Part shown: in pieces, positions 22,342-36,700 of the stretch
Layout of the letters: the number at the start of each line of letters is the position of its first letter
Numbering within the stretch: position 1 is the stretch's first letter
Assembly (NCBI GenBank): GCA_032209605.1
Contig: JASFXZ010000013.1
Span: 11,429,901 to 11,493,900, forward strand
Length of the DNA stretch: 64,000 nucleotides
DNA from: Mactromeris polynyma
Lineage: Eukaryota; Mollusca; Bivalvia; Venerida; Mactridae
Direction of reading: 5' to 3'
Made by a program: the position numbers and the translations under genes
The notes under the pieces: model-generated
What the model was told of the DNA's origin: nothing
Databases searched by the model: none
What the model saw: only the letters and a program-made list of their open reading frames with translations

Positions 22342-24238
22342 ATGATCACTTTGGATACCAATCGTTGAGTTTGGTGTCTTATCTATTCGTAATTATCGCT
22401 GTGTAAATATTTTGATTAATCTGTATAAAAGTTTGTACACAATATTAATTAATAAATGAAGGCATAATGCCCATGATTCACAATTTACAAGTATACATCA
22501 TGAAATACAGTGTACTAGACAGTCAAAATATTTCATTAACCAAATCATGGATTCATGTATAGATTACACACACATACCTTACTGTAACAGTCTTATAGAT
22601 GATTTAGTACTTTTTATTATATCTATCATATTTTGTCCGTAAGCTTGACGGAGAAAAGACCGTGATTCTGTTCTGATAGAAAAGTTATCCAAACAGCAGT
22701 TATAGCTTTACGCACGAGAGCATTTCCTTACGTAAAATGACATGGATTGGTTCTAAAAGTTCCTATACATGTTCCCGGTCAATCTAACAGCAATTTACTA
22801 AATTAAGGAATAAAAACACAGATAAACAGATAAATATTTGCAACACATTGTATTGATCAAGATATAAAGTATATATGGTAACATGATAAGTAATATGTGG
22901 CGAGATAGAACAAATGTACATCAACGACCTAAAAATCTATAGCAACCATAATTTATTAGAATGGCTGAGGTACTGTACATGTAATATAGACTAAAATACA
23001 AGAAAACAAAGAATTCAATACGTTGAGAAAAAAGTACATTTAGTCCGTTCCTACAAGGATTGTCCATTCAATTCAAAGCTTTTAAATAAATAAACTGATA
23101 GAACTGATAAACTCATATTTTAGCATATGTTAGAAATACCCACACATCTGTTACTGCATGAATCAATAGGTTGCCTTACGTCTATCCGATTATTTTCAGC
23201 CACACTCAATAGAGAATCATTTAGTTTTCTGTTCACATTGTACAAGTCAACTACAACATTTTTACCGCAGTAAATCTATCATATATTCATAAAACGGATT
23301 GCTAACCAGTTAGCCATGGATACGAGTTGACATCTATTTGAAAATATTCTAAGGTAATGGTATGATGCAATGATCAAATTATAGCAAATGTGAAACTTGT
23401 TTTATCTATTTGTCTGTTTAAGTCATTTGAGTACTGTAATACATTCATTTGACAACTCGTTAATTGTAAACAATGTAGCAAGTTGATTGGCTAAATTGTA
23501 AACAGTTTATATATAGTATTCACATGAACAAGCTGAAATTTATTACCAGTGTTAGTTGATGGTTGTATTGATTAGCTGGTCAGTGACGTCTTTGTCATTT
23601 TTTTCTGTAACACATTGCATTGTCTATAATCATGCACATATTATTTTGCATAAAATTGATAAATGCGTGTGCCCAGTATGTTTACTGACAGTTCAAAGGC
23701 TGTATATCGTTGATGGTTATTATTTCTTTTGTGTTTTAAATATGTGTTAAATTTCTCTTGTGCAATTCTTTCACTTTATATTCTGTTAATGTTATTTTCT
23801 CCCCAGTTTCGGCCTATTGTTGCCAGCTGTCTTTTTCCATCCACTACAACCCCCCCCCCCTGTTTGTCCTCTTTGTATCTCCTAGTTAATTCTTATGGTC
23901 GGCAAGGCCATTCCTTGCGCCTCTGTTCCCTAACGTTTGTATCATTTAACCGTATCAAGTGTCTTATGTTTTATGAATTGTTGTTTTTTCGGAAGTCTGT
24001 GTGAGGAGGCGTTCCCTGTATCAACTTATTCTCTTTTTTATGTCCTCAAGTGATTGTATTCTTTATTCTAGATTTAATTTGCGATGGAAAATTAGAATTA
24101 CTATAAGTTGATATGCTGGACATACAGACCTAGATTTTGGACCAAGAACTGTTGAACCTGAAAACCTGAAACTACAATAGCATTCACTTATAATATCTAT
24201 CCACATTCATGTACAGTAGCAGATAATCAGACTCAGCC
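22342..24238. other. 5' region of copy B (candidate promoter and 5'UTR)
   Basis: Noncoding. More diverged from the A and C equivalents than these are from each other. The final stretch before the ATG (CAGATAATCAGACTCAGCC) is the same as in A and C. Confidence 0.4.
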
Positions 24239-24785
24239 ATGTTGCCCACTAGATATTTGCGACGTCTGTTTTTTCGATTAGCTGTAGTCGCCCTTGTGTT
24301 TTCCGTAGCTGTTTTTATCCTTAACACATTTACTAACGATAAACTAGAATCAGCCACAGAACTAAAGGTTATTCATGACTCCAAACGCGATGTTAAACTA
24401 GGTATAACAAGAAATGATTTAGAGCGTATAGACAATAGAAAAAATAAATATGTTGTGGAAGGACGAATCGTAGAAGAATCTCAGAATGGGGCCGGTGCAA
24501 TAGATGATGATGGGGAACAATTTAGAGAAAAAGAAAGAAATGTCAACGATGAAGGAAAGAAAAAAGCTAAACCATTAAGTAGTATGAAAGAGAAAAAGAA
24601 AGATGTCAAAAAGTTTGATAATGAAAACACAGATAATGATGACGAGGAGGAAGAAGAAGAAGAGGAACTGAGAGAAAATGGACAACACAAGGAAAGCGGA
24701 AAGAAGGACAACAATGATGACCAAGGAAATGCACAGATAGGACCTCCACAGGATAAAAGGGAAGACCAGAAATCGCAAGGTCCAG
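24239..24785 (+). CDS. GALNT-like: Copy B exon 1: signal anchor and stem
   Basis: Same 547-nt length as in A and C. The anchor reads [15 protein letters not shown]. The stem has substitutions not shared by A and C (for example KKFDNEN and KDNNDDQ). Confidence 0.9.
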
Positions 24786-27700
24786 GTATCGTAGCAACTA
24801 TAATTTTTATTTTTATCCACCAATCTAGCATGAAATCCAATGTTCTTAAATAGACAAGGATAGAATACGCTACGCTGTCTTATAATCAATATTTAAATTT
24901 ATTCGCCTCATCCATGTTGATGATAAGTTTTTAAGGTGCCGCTTAGCGTCTCATTGCTTGCTTTGTCAACCGGACGGTCTACTCGAAATACCGCCATATT
25001 CATCGTCTCAAGAAAATAGTACATGTAAAGTCCACTGATTTTATTATAGATTTGATGAGTAAAATGGCTGATTTGTCAGGGATATATCAATTGTGGAATG
25101 GCGGGAGTCTTGCTATTAACGTTTTGTTGGTTTATTTGTGTCATTTTTGGCGAATGCGTTTATCTCAACAGTCGCTTATTAATTCCGAATACCATAATAT
25201 GGAAAACGTGCAGTCTTGTATTGGAAGCGCCTCCCAGGACCTTCAAACCTTTGATTGTTTATTTAGTTTGTGTTAGTAATCAAGATATAAATTATTTGAA
25301 GTTGCATGACACAAGTGCTCAACGGACTATGTCAGCAGCAATGTCTCTCTGCATTATAAAATACTCAGAAAATATTTAAAGATAGTTTGAGTAGACTTGT
25401 TCATCTTGTGAAATGAAACATTGACCATGAAATCTCTAAGATAAGATTAAAGGTGTCAACTTACTTTTAAGGTGAAATGGGTGTTGGAGTGAACATAGAT
25501 CGATTCAACCTGACAAAAGAACAGCAAGAGGACTTTGATAAAGGCTGGAATGATAATGCATTCAATCGTTATGTGAGTGATATGATATCTCTACACAGAA
25601 CTCTACCAGATATCAGAGACCAAGAGTAAGTAGTAATTAGATTATAGATATTTATTACAGTTGAACCTCGATTATTCGACAACTTTCCATCGAATGCTTG
25701 GTATAATCCGAAATGAATATCAGGTCCCGATGTATATTCTTAGGTTCATTGAATTAAACTGGGTTATTCGAAATCATGTTTAATTTATGTAGTACAGATG
25801 TAGTAAAGAGACGAATAACACATATCTTGTTGTATATCAATATTAGCGAATACTACCTAAGGAAGATATCATATACATGTATATGCTGGCTTAACGAGCG
25901 ACTGAACTCACGCGTGTTCGGAAATAAAACAAGAATAATTTAAAAGCACTACATAGCAGTATCCCTCTGGCTGTCATCAGGCTACATAGTGATTGACTCA
26001 TATGTTTGACAAGTATATACTACAATCACTTTTGAACACGGTTCATTTCTGACCTTTTCGCACATTTATATGAATAAAGTTCTTCTTCTGTATGAATGTT
26101 TCATTTTACGAGTTCATGACATACTTTTCATTAAAGAGTGCCCTAAATTTATGTATACACCATTATATACGTGTCTGGTGCCTATGTTCTGACCTGCTTT
26201 AAGTCCACTTTGAATCGTCTTGGTTTCTTACATATTATACGGTTGATTATGAGACTCGAATGCTATCCCAAAGGCAGGTTAACACAACCTTCTACTACAC
26301 ACATCAGAAGGTTATACTGTCAAAAACATATAAGTTCATTTTCTTTTAAGATAAACTGACATCTGTGCATTGGGCTATTCAATTTCTTATCGTCGACTTT
26401 CAGATGCTCGAAAATCGATTATGGAGAGAATCTACCTGACGCATGCGTAATCATTATTTTCCATAACGAGGCTTGGAGTGTATTACTACGCACAGTGCAC
26501 AGTGTTATTGACAGATCACCAGCAAACAATCTTAAACAAGTAATCTTAGTGGACGATTTTTCGGAGTTTGGTGTGTACAGAAAATATATGCCTGTATTAG
26601 GCGTAAAAATATGTTTGTTTCAACTTTCTCGACCTACCCTAATTTTGCGCCGACCCTAGAACATTGTTTCGCGTGATAACAAGTTCATAGTTTTGCCCAG
26701 TTATTAGACGCTTTACGAGTATTCGAGCTATATAGCACTATATTCACCTTGATTAAACATTATCCATGTTAAAAGGGAAAGGGGATTTGTCTTTTAACAT
26801 ATTCATTTAAATCTATTTTTAATTTGATTCGTATAAAAATAAAAAAAATCTAAAATTAAAATCCGTCCTACCTCCCCAATTAATTTTGGGCATGAAACCT
26901 GTAATCTTCTGGTCCTGTATCTGAATATGTCAATTACGACTTTGTTGTGAATACACGATGGATGGACTTATCTTTAAATGTATTCATTAGATTGATACGC
27001 GCGTCAATACAGATGTTAACATAACTTGCATTTTATCAACGTAACAGCATTTCAAGCAACTGATTATAGCCATATGTATCGTTATTTCATTTAAAACAAA
27101 TATATTGAAAAAATGACCGGCGTAGATAGAATCGCCCTATTTCGGAATTCTGATTTGGCCATAGGGGTACGCTACGGGAAAGTGAATAATATTTTCGAGA
27201 CCTACTGTTTTGTGCCTCTACGCTTAACATATGAACCAATCAAATCGTATAAACATATATGTCAAAATCAATAGTATACAGCTACGCCGAAAAAATCATG
27301 AAAGTGTTTATTTTTCAGAACATTTAAAACAACCCCTACAGGATTATGTCGACAAACTTGATAAAGTGTTTCTCATCCGGGCACCTGAAAGGTCTGGACT
27401 AATACGAGCACGACTGATTGGATTTGACAAATGTACCGCGGATGTTGCCATTTTCTTGGATTCCCATTGTGAGGCCACGGAAGGTATGTATTATGATGAA
27501 ATACAGAGCTACGCTTAATTCATGTTGCAAGAAATATCTCAACAATTAATGGCCTTTATACATGTATTAACTAAGTTTTTTTCTATTTATCGTATTTACG
27601 GGCCGGGGATTATAACGGATACTAAACATTAGTACTCAAATCTCAAATCACAAAATTTACTCTCATTAGTCTGATACTAAGAGTGTGGAAAATGCATAAA

Positions 27701-30700
27701 CATGTCAAATGGAGCCTTTATGGTAATTATGAGATATTGAAGTAATTATACATAGTTCCTACGTCTACAATATTTACCTCCCTTGTTCTGAATTGTCGGC
27801 CATTTTGAAATGCAAATTGTATGGGGAATATAATGTAAACGATGATAAACTAATCCAATATATAAAACATAACTTATTCATTATGCTCATGCGGGCATTT
27901 GGTTCAGTAAGTTGAAGAAAAAGTGGTTGTCACATGCAAATTATCTTGGTATTTTCTCAATTATCACATATTTGGAATTTACTCCTATAAGGGCTTATCA
28001 GTTTTGCCTATCAAAATGGCCGACAGTTAAGAACAAGGGAGGCTATCGATCGTCGTGCATTCATTATGGAGACACAAACAACACACATTAAGTCTGAGTG
28101 TGGAGTGTGGCGCTCATACCCAATAATTACTTCAATATCTCATAATTAACATAAAGGCTCCATATGACATTTTTCCACACTCAATCCTTTAGTATCAGAC
28201 TAATAAGAGTAAATTTTGTGATTTGAGATTTGAGTACTGAGTGTTAGTATCCGTTATCATCCCGGACACTGATGTGATGTTTCAAATCGATTTAAATGAA
28301 AAGTGGTCAATACATTTTGACCAGATGAATTTTAAGAGAAAACACGATATTGATAGAAGTTTATTTATTTGTTCTAATAAAAATGTATAATCGGACCTCG
28401 TCCATTCGAATTCACCGGGTCCGAAATTGTATTTCAAATAGTCCATTTCCATTTAACGTGTCTAAGAAGATACATCAGGACCTGATATTTAATTTGGTTG
28501 TATCAAGTATTCGGATTGGTTGTCGAATAAACGAGGTCCGGCTGTACTTGATCTTCAAAGAAAAGTTAATCATGTTATGCAAGAAGTAATGAGACATTTT
28601 TAACCAGATAATCACATTGCTTCACAATCTTTGATAATAGTGATAAGTAGACATTCATGATTTAAATTTTACCCATGTATCATGCATTACACGTGGTCTA
28701 TGTTATGGCTAAATGTTCAATCGAGTGTTTAGCACATGTTGAAATGATGAGTAATTCCAGTCATTTAAACCAGTTTGAAATATGCACTATTTATAAGACA
28801 AAACTGTATTTTGATCGGATAAAAGTTTTGATATCATTTGCTTTTTACCCGGTAGACTTATTAGATATTCGTATACTTATGCTGGTAGTATAGTAGTACA
28901 AAAATGCTGGAGGAAGCCGTAGATGCTAGTAGTATATGCCTTACCACGCTTAGTCCTGTCACATACACACAATGTCACTGACTGACCCAAACCGTCTTTG
29001 AAAAAAAAAATACTAGCTCTATATCTATGAGATACTTTGTTGTTAGTGACAGATGATCTAATCTTCTTTCCATTCCTTCAGTCTCCCAGTATCATACGCA
29101 GCAATGGTTTATACTATAAAACTGTACTGTACTTTGTGGGAGTCATCATTCGGAAAATTTTCGACCGTTTCCATTACAAATCATCCAGACAATCATGATA
29201 ATATTACGCGTACGAGTATTACATTCATTTTGTAACATTTTTGCTGTATTCTTTGTGGGTCTCTAGTTGTATTTATCCTTTAAATTCAGTCAAATATGCG
29301 CACGTCTGCCATTGTGTTCAAATCACTTGGTGGGTCGTATGCTCTCCGTGATGGTATAATATCAGTGAAGATGCTATAAGTCCTTTCTGGCTAATCTCTG
29401 ATTCACGTAGTACAATTGACTGGTGTTTACGGTAGAACAATTTAGCTGAATACCAAGTCACAATGGTCGGGCCAACATACCGGTGCATGAAACTATGATG
29501 ATATAAAAGCCGAATTAAACGCATGAGTGGAAGAATAAGACGTGTTTCTAGTATTGTGACTTAAAATTGTTGTTTGTTCATCATGACAAATTGTGTATAT
29601 ACAAATACATGCTTTGATTTCATTTGGGGTAACGTTGGATTGGTTGTTCATCTCATATCGGGGACGCCTTTCTTTGGACAGCCCGTTTGGGTAACTCGAT
29701 TTTGATGGCAGAAAAAATAATGATCTTGACTTCTTGAGGTATTCAGTTTACCTGCTGGTGCTGGTTCTCCAATCCTCGGTCATCTCATGGCAGCGATAAT
29801 GTATAGTGGATAGGTTGTCAGTCACTGCACCCGTAGGTCGAGAGTTGTGAGCTCGAAACCTGCGAATGTCACCACCACATCTCCTCATAAGATAAAACTA
29901 GTAGTGTACAGTAAGTCGAATCGGGATGATTAATTTAAGCACATACAGGTCTATCATAATCGAGTTTAAATACATTGACACTTAAATAGGAATATGATGT
30001 GCAAGCCTCTGTGTGATAGAACGAACACTTCAGTTGTACACAGAGGTGTCCATAGAGTTGGTTGGTCATCAAAGAGCATTGCCAATGTGTGCTGGTTGGT
30101 ATAATATAGCAGTCTCTGAGATTTTTGGCCCAAATGCACTGAGCCTCGTTTCTGAGAAAAACGCAATAAAGATGACGTCATGTTTTCATATTATGACGTC
30201 ATGTTTTCACATTAATTGCAACAGCTAGTTGAAACATTTCAGTAAAATATTTATGATTCAATGGCGATCAGAAGTAAAAACAAGTATCGGTAAACATTGA
30301 GACGGGAAAAGAATAATATACATTTATTAGTAAAATATATTTGTACCTTAAAACATATTTAAGATAAAATATGGGATACTCTGAATTTTGTGTAGACCTT
30401 CTCTTGATGACCACATTAAATATGCTGTAATTCCCTAAAAAATGAGGTTTTGCTATAATTTGTGTTTTAGTGACCTACAAATATCCATGCATTCAGGAAT
30501 GTTAATAACTCAATTTCGTTTGTTTGTTTGTTTCATCGGGTTTAACGCCGTTTCTCAACGATATTTCAGTTATATACGGCGGCCGGTTCACCTAACCAGT
30601 TTTTCCTGGACTGAATTCTTACCAGTACTAACTTACCCTTCCACAAGGAGCCGGCAACTTCTCCACATGAGGAGGAAAATCGACATTTTTGTCAAATTTT

Positions 30701-33700
30701 CATGGAAGGGTATGACCTGCCGAGACCGGGAATCGAACCCAGATCGCCGGGTTACAAGTCAGCGCACTAACCACTGGACCACGGCCGCGGCTATAACTCA
30801 ATTTCGCACAGATATGTATTTTGGGCCAAACATCTCAGAGAATGATACATATAAAGGTCCCTCTACTAGGTCAACTGGAGTGGTGTTGGTGTTTAACTCT
30901 ACACAGTCAATCTTTAACCATATTATAATATGCTCTTCATTAAGTGACGTTATTTCCTGAAAACGTCACATGAGACGTCAACATGTACTGACAGTAAGCA
31001 ATATTTGTCCCATATGGCAACATGACAGCAAAGTGACCGAATGGAGTAAATATTGCGTTCTGCTTGCATATCGTGACATCATATGTGACGTTTTCTAGAA
31101 ATGACATCATTTACAGAAGAGGTTGTAAATCCCATAGCAGCGCTCATATATAAATATATTTAGTGATTATGACATAAACATCGTGATTAAATTGTAGGAT
31201 GGATGGAACCTTTACTTTATAGAATCCATCAAAATATGACAAACGTAGTTGTTCCTGTTATTGACACAATAAGTTATCATACGTTTGGATACAGTTACAC
31301 GAAACCAACAGATTCTAAACCAGCTTATGTTCATATCGGTGGATTTAAATGGCAGTTAATATTTACTTGGATTCGTATACCCCAAAGGGAATATGATCGT
31401 TTGGAGAATAAAAGAACATCACCCATCAGGTAACTAACCGGTGCCTGTGTTGTCATATGTCGTACTTTTCAGTTGTTAGTTTATAATAAGTTTGATAACA
31501 GGACCATTATCCATTTTTATTTCAAGCAAGATGACTTTCTATTTATCTAATGGTGGCTTGTTGCTTTCATCAGTTGGTCAGTTTAGTAATATGAAATGGA
31601 TTTGATGTGGTGATGGCATACCTTAATAATCTATCGTCGATGTTGGAATGAAAATTAAAAGCATCGACTGAAGAGTGACATTGTCACTTACGAAAGTCGA
31701 ATAGGCTCACAAAAAAAGTAAATTCGAATTTTCATCGTTGTTACAAGATAATTATATTTTTACATTCTATTTTTTCTTTGTGGGTATATTCGGCTTCATT
31801 ATCTCGTTCTTACAAGATATTTAACTCGTAATAACAAGATAATTTGGGATAATTTTAAACAAATTGCTATAAATAATATTTTTGTGTTAATGAAAACAAA
31901 GATAACAATTGTAATTGTATTCAAATAAAATATGAAGATCTGGCTTTCTCAACCTCCGATATATACGATCCAACCTGTGTACACTTCCTACGGAAATTAT
32001 TATTTTCTTATAGCTTGCTTGCTATATAATTATACATATGCTAGTAGTATATTTATCTTATATATCTTATGTATATGACCTAAAATATGATGCCCAGGAA
32101 TTTTGATTACATCTAGAAAATCTTGGTGTCCATGGTTTTTATGTTCCTTAAATGCCTCCGTGCAGCATTAGTAGTCACATATTATCATAAAATGTATTTG
32201 TTTCATTTTGATAAAAAAGGTACCAAAAAACCAGATCTGGAATGGAAAAAGTATTTTAAAAAATTGAAGATGAAACAAGGACACGAAAAGTTAACTTTAA
32301 AGTTTTCAATGCCAAACCTGGATGATTCAACGTTCAATTACAATAAGCTCAGTTCAGTAGTGGTGGTATAAAGTATGTATAATTATGTTGGATGCTTTGA
32401 CTGGGGCCTTCTCTTCAATTGACATCCAATACCGGAACCTGTCAAATTATTCCCAACAATTTTATATTATTTTATACTTATGTTTGCAATATTCCTATTA
32501 TTTTAAAATTCTGACTATCCTATGTTCCTCTGTGACTGTTTTACGTTAAGACATGTGTTGCATATAATTGATTGGAAGCAGTATATTAAAGTGCACGTGT
32601 CAAACGTGACATTTGCATCAAATCGCGGTTGATTTTACTCGTATTATTTCCAGAATCCCATAACTTGGTTTCGTCTTTTTGAGAAAAACAAATTTAAAGT
32701 TTTACACTCTTGTAGAGAACAGTAACATACGGGGTTATGGAAATGCATTTTATTTAAGTTATGTGCATTCCAGAGCAATATAGGTTGTACAGATAGAAAG
32801 AGCTTGAAAATTTAGTTATGGGGTTCTGGATAAATAAGGCGACATGTAGCTCTTGAAAATCAATCTACAGACATCCATACTAAAATACCAGCGATATAGT
32901 TCTATGGTACATTCACTTGGATCTAAACACAAGCTTGTGGAAGTCAATTGGTAACCTAGTGTATAAATGTTATATTATTTCCAGTTCATCTGTGGTATCA
33001 TTACCTCTCGTGAAATAGTTTTAATATTGAGAAAACGATTAGGCCTAAACAAATATGTTTGTTTCAGGTTTCATACCCTCCCCCCCAACAATAAGGGTAT
33101 GTAGGTCGGATTTTTTTCTTGGAGATTTTTTTTATTTTCAAATAAAGCAAATTAAACATAGATTCAAATGAATATATGTTAAATCCCCTAACCCTTTTAA
33201 CATGGATAATGTGTAATGAAGATGAATATATGCTCTATAGCAAGAATACTCGTAAAGCTGACGCTTTACTTACTTTGCAGGAATATGAACCTAAAGACAA
33301 ATTCTCACAAAGAAATTTTACCAACAAGAAGAAATTTTACCCCACCCCCAAACAATTTTAACACGCGAAATTAATGTTCTATGGTCGGGACAAAAAAATA
33401 GGGTAGGTCGGGGAACCTGCAACAAACATATTTCTTTAGGCTTTAATAACATATTTAGGTATCCATGAAAGACAAGAACACGGTTTTTTGCTTCCAAACT
33501 CGTGGTATTCCATACTATATCTGCAGATCACCAACAATGGCTGGAGGACTGTTCGCTATCTCGAGCGAGTATTTTAGGAAACTTGGAACATACGATAGTG
33601 GTTTTGATATCTGGGGCGGTGAAAATCTCGAACTTTCTTTTAAAACTTGGATGTGTGGTGGAACACTTGAAACAATACCGTGTTCTCATGTTGGTCACGT

Positions 33701-36700
33701 GTTCAGGATAAGAAGTCCATACCAATGGGGAACAAAACAAAATGCGCTAAAGAGAAATTTGGTGCGTCTTGCTGAAGTGTGGCTGGATGATTTCAAAGAA
33801 TACTACTACATGAGGCTGAACCATAACTTGGTAATTATTTTTTTAACAACCTGTCCAAAAATGTTTCGTCACCATTGACTCTTGCTTTTTTTTTGAATCG
33901 TTTATTTTTATTGTTGAATTTTTCTTTGAACCTTTGAATGATAACACATTATGAGTGTTAGTTCTGAATATATCTAAAGATGGGGCATGATGCGTTTATA
34001 AGCTTTCTTATATTCTGAAGAGGTTCATGATAGACATGTATTAGATGTATATTTTACTTATACTTTTATCGTATGCTTGATTACTAGATATAGATACAGT
34101 CGGACCTCGTTTATTCGATATCTTCTATCCGAGAACTCGTTATCATCCGAAACAGATATTAGGTCCTGATGTATTCAAAACTAAGTATTATACGAAATGA
34201 AATTGCGGACCCGATTAATTCGAATGAACGAGGTCCGACTGTAATTGACAATAACTATGTTATTCAGGGCGACTATGGTGATGTTAGCGAACGTAAGGCA
34301 ATAAGAGAACGTCTGCAATGTAAAAGTTTTAAATGGTATTTGGACAATATTTACCCAGAGCTGTTTGTACCGGGAAATGCTATCGCTTCTGGCGAGGTAA
34401 TGTAGACATTAAATATTAGTATTGTATATGTTACTAAATATAGTAACAAATTTGTATATATAATCGAATGGACCACGCGATGCCAATATCTATCATCATG
34501 TGACATGGTGTGTCGAATATCGAATATTTGGCATACTTCTTGTGTGACGTCATTGTTCTGAAATGAAAACTTCCTTACGTTTCATGTATTGTTGTTATGA
34601 GTCCATTTTCCCTTTTTATTTTCTGTAGAGTCGTCAAATCAAGATATAAATAAGCGCTGCTATGGGATTTACAACCTTTTCTGAAAGTGACGTCCAGAAA
34701 ACGTAACATGTGATGTCACTATTTGCAAGCAGTAAACAATTTTTATTCCATATGATTTTTATATTGCCATATGGGGCAAATATTGCTTACTGTCAGTACA
34801 TGGTGACGTCACATGTGACGTTTTATGGAAATGACGTCACTTAAAGAAGATGTTGGAAATCGTACTTGAATACTCAAATAAGTAACATTGAGTCGTCATT
34901 AAATGGTCTCCTGAGGAAGGCATGAAACAAGTCAACAGCACTTATTGTATGTTTGTTCCTATTATGTTTTTTCATTTTATTAAGTTTATAAGATGAGAAA
35001 CTGAAATTGCATTTCAAACATAATAAAGAACATACTTTAAAGCTCGTATACGAATGCGACATACATTACTCTAACTAGCGCAGTACTTTTCACATCTCGC
35101 CATAGTGTTACCCATTGTCGGGTAATGCATAACAATTATATCGACCATTATTTCACTTGAATAAAATCATCTTATTGGAAACGAGCCGCTAGTATATTTG
35201 AGGTTTAAGAATTTTCAGATATTGACAATCATCTTCTTTCCAAAGCCAATATTTAACAAATGTATTCTGGAATGGTTCAACGCCGTTCCACCAAATATTC
35301 CAATTTCCCAAATACCATTAGAGTAACCCAACCCACTTTCCTCTGTGTCAAATCAGCATGATTATTTGTAAGCAACTGAAAACTATCCCAATTGCCGACA
35401 GAAGATGACTCAATCATTGATTGATATAACGTGTTTGATAGTGTCATGTATGTGTTGTAGATACGCAGTAAAGATAGATCAATGTGTATAGATACGAACA
35501 CCGACAGTGAAGGAGCTCGAAACGAACCAGTGTCCGTGTATCCATGTCATCGTCAAGGTGGCAATCAGGTTAGTTATCGGATACAACGAATATTTGTAAT
35601 GTCATGGTCAAGGGGGAATCAGGTTAGTTATCGGATACTACGAATATTTGTAATGTCATGGTCAATGGGGCAATCAGGTTAGTTATCGGATATAACGATT
35701 GTTTCTCTTGTCATGTTAAAGGTGTTAATCAGGATATCTGTTGCATATAACGACTGTGTGTTTAGTGTGCTATCAGGTTAGTTATCGGATACAACGAATA
35801 TTTGTATTGTCATAGTCATGGTGTTAATAAGGATAATTACTGGATGTAACGACTGTGTGCCTGGCCAATGTCAATGTGGTAATCATATTAGTTATCGAAT
35901 ATAATGACTGTGTGCCTGGCCAAGGTCAATGTGGTAATCAGGTTAGTAATCGGATATAACGACTGTTTGTCGTGGTACACAGGTCAGTTATCGGTTACAA
36001 TGACAATATATTCATGTCGTGGTCTAGGTGGTAATTAAGTTCATTATCGGTCTTTATGACTGTGTCTGTGTTACAACATATCATACATATGTGATATATA
36101 CTCTGTCCACTGTAGTTTGGCATTCAAACATGTATATCGAAGAATAAGAACACTATATAATGACCTACATAAATACAATGACGGCTGCTGCGTGTGGTTG
36201 CGAGATCATATCCTGTTGTTGATAAAGTTCTTTCGGATATCAATAATTCGAGATGCAGTCCTAGAGTATTTTATTTTCAAATAGAGAAAAGATGTCTGGA
36301 TTCAGATCTACCTTCAATTCGTTCTTGTAATTGCATAGTCTTCAAAAAGCACCGACAACATGTACGTTTTGCATTACAAAACTATCACTGGACGTCGTCT
36401 TTATTATATTTTGGTTTTATATCTTGTACGATTTCAATCATCATATGTTGAACTTTTGGTTTATCGCAGTTTTGGTTGCTGAGTGAACAAGATGAAGTGC
36501 GTAGAGATGAATGGTGCTGGGACACACCTGATGGTGTAAGCATAAAAATCTATGGTTGTCATAGCGGTAAGGGTCACCAAGAATTCAAATACAGGATGGT
36601 AAGTTAAGAATTACCTGAGAGGAGGATTGGGTTCACCAAAACCTCAATAATAAGACCACCCTTGGGACCCTTAGAAACTGGTCTTAATATTGAGGTGGTC

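Noticed and set aside
25052..25379. Overlapping short frames in copy B intron 1 ([15 protein letters not shown]...), present as sequence in all three copies
   Set aside because: Frame is interrupted in A and C and no family is recognised; treated as intron sequence.
30442..30960. A 172-codon open frame in copy B intron 4
   Set aside because: It runs through the SINE and its target duplications; A and C have no counterpart.
32123..32371. Open frame with [19 protein letters not shown], also in copy C at 53781-53993
   Set aside because: Similar in two copies but broken in A, with no recognised domain and no suitable splice context; its end simply runs into the exon 5b remnant.
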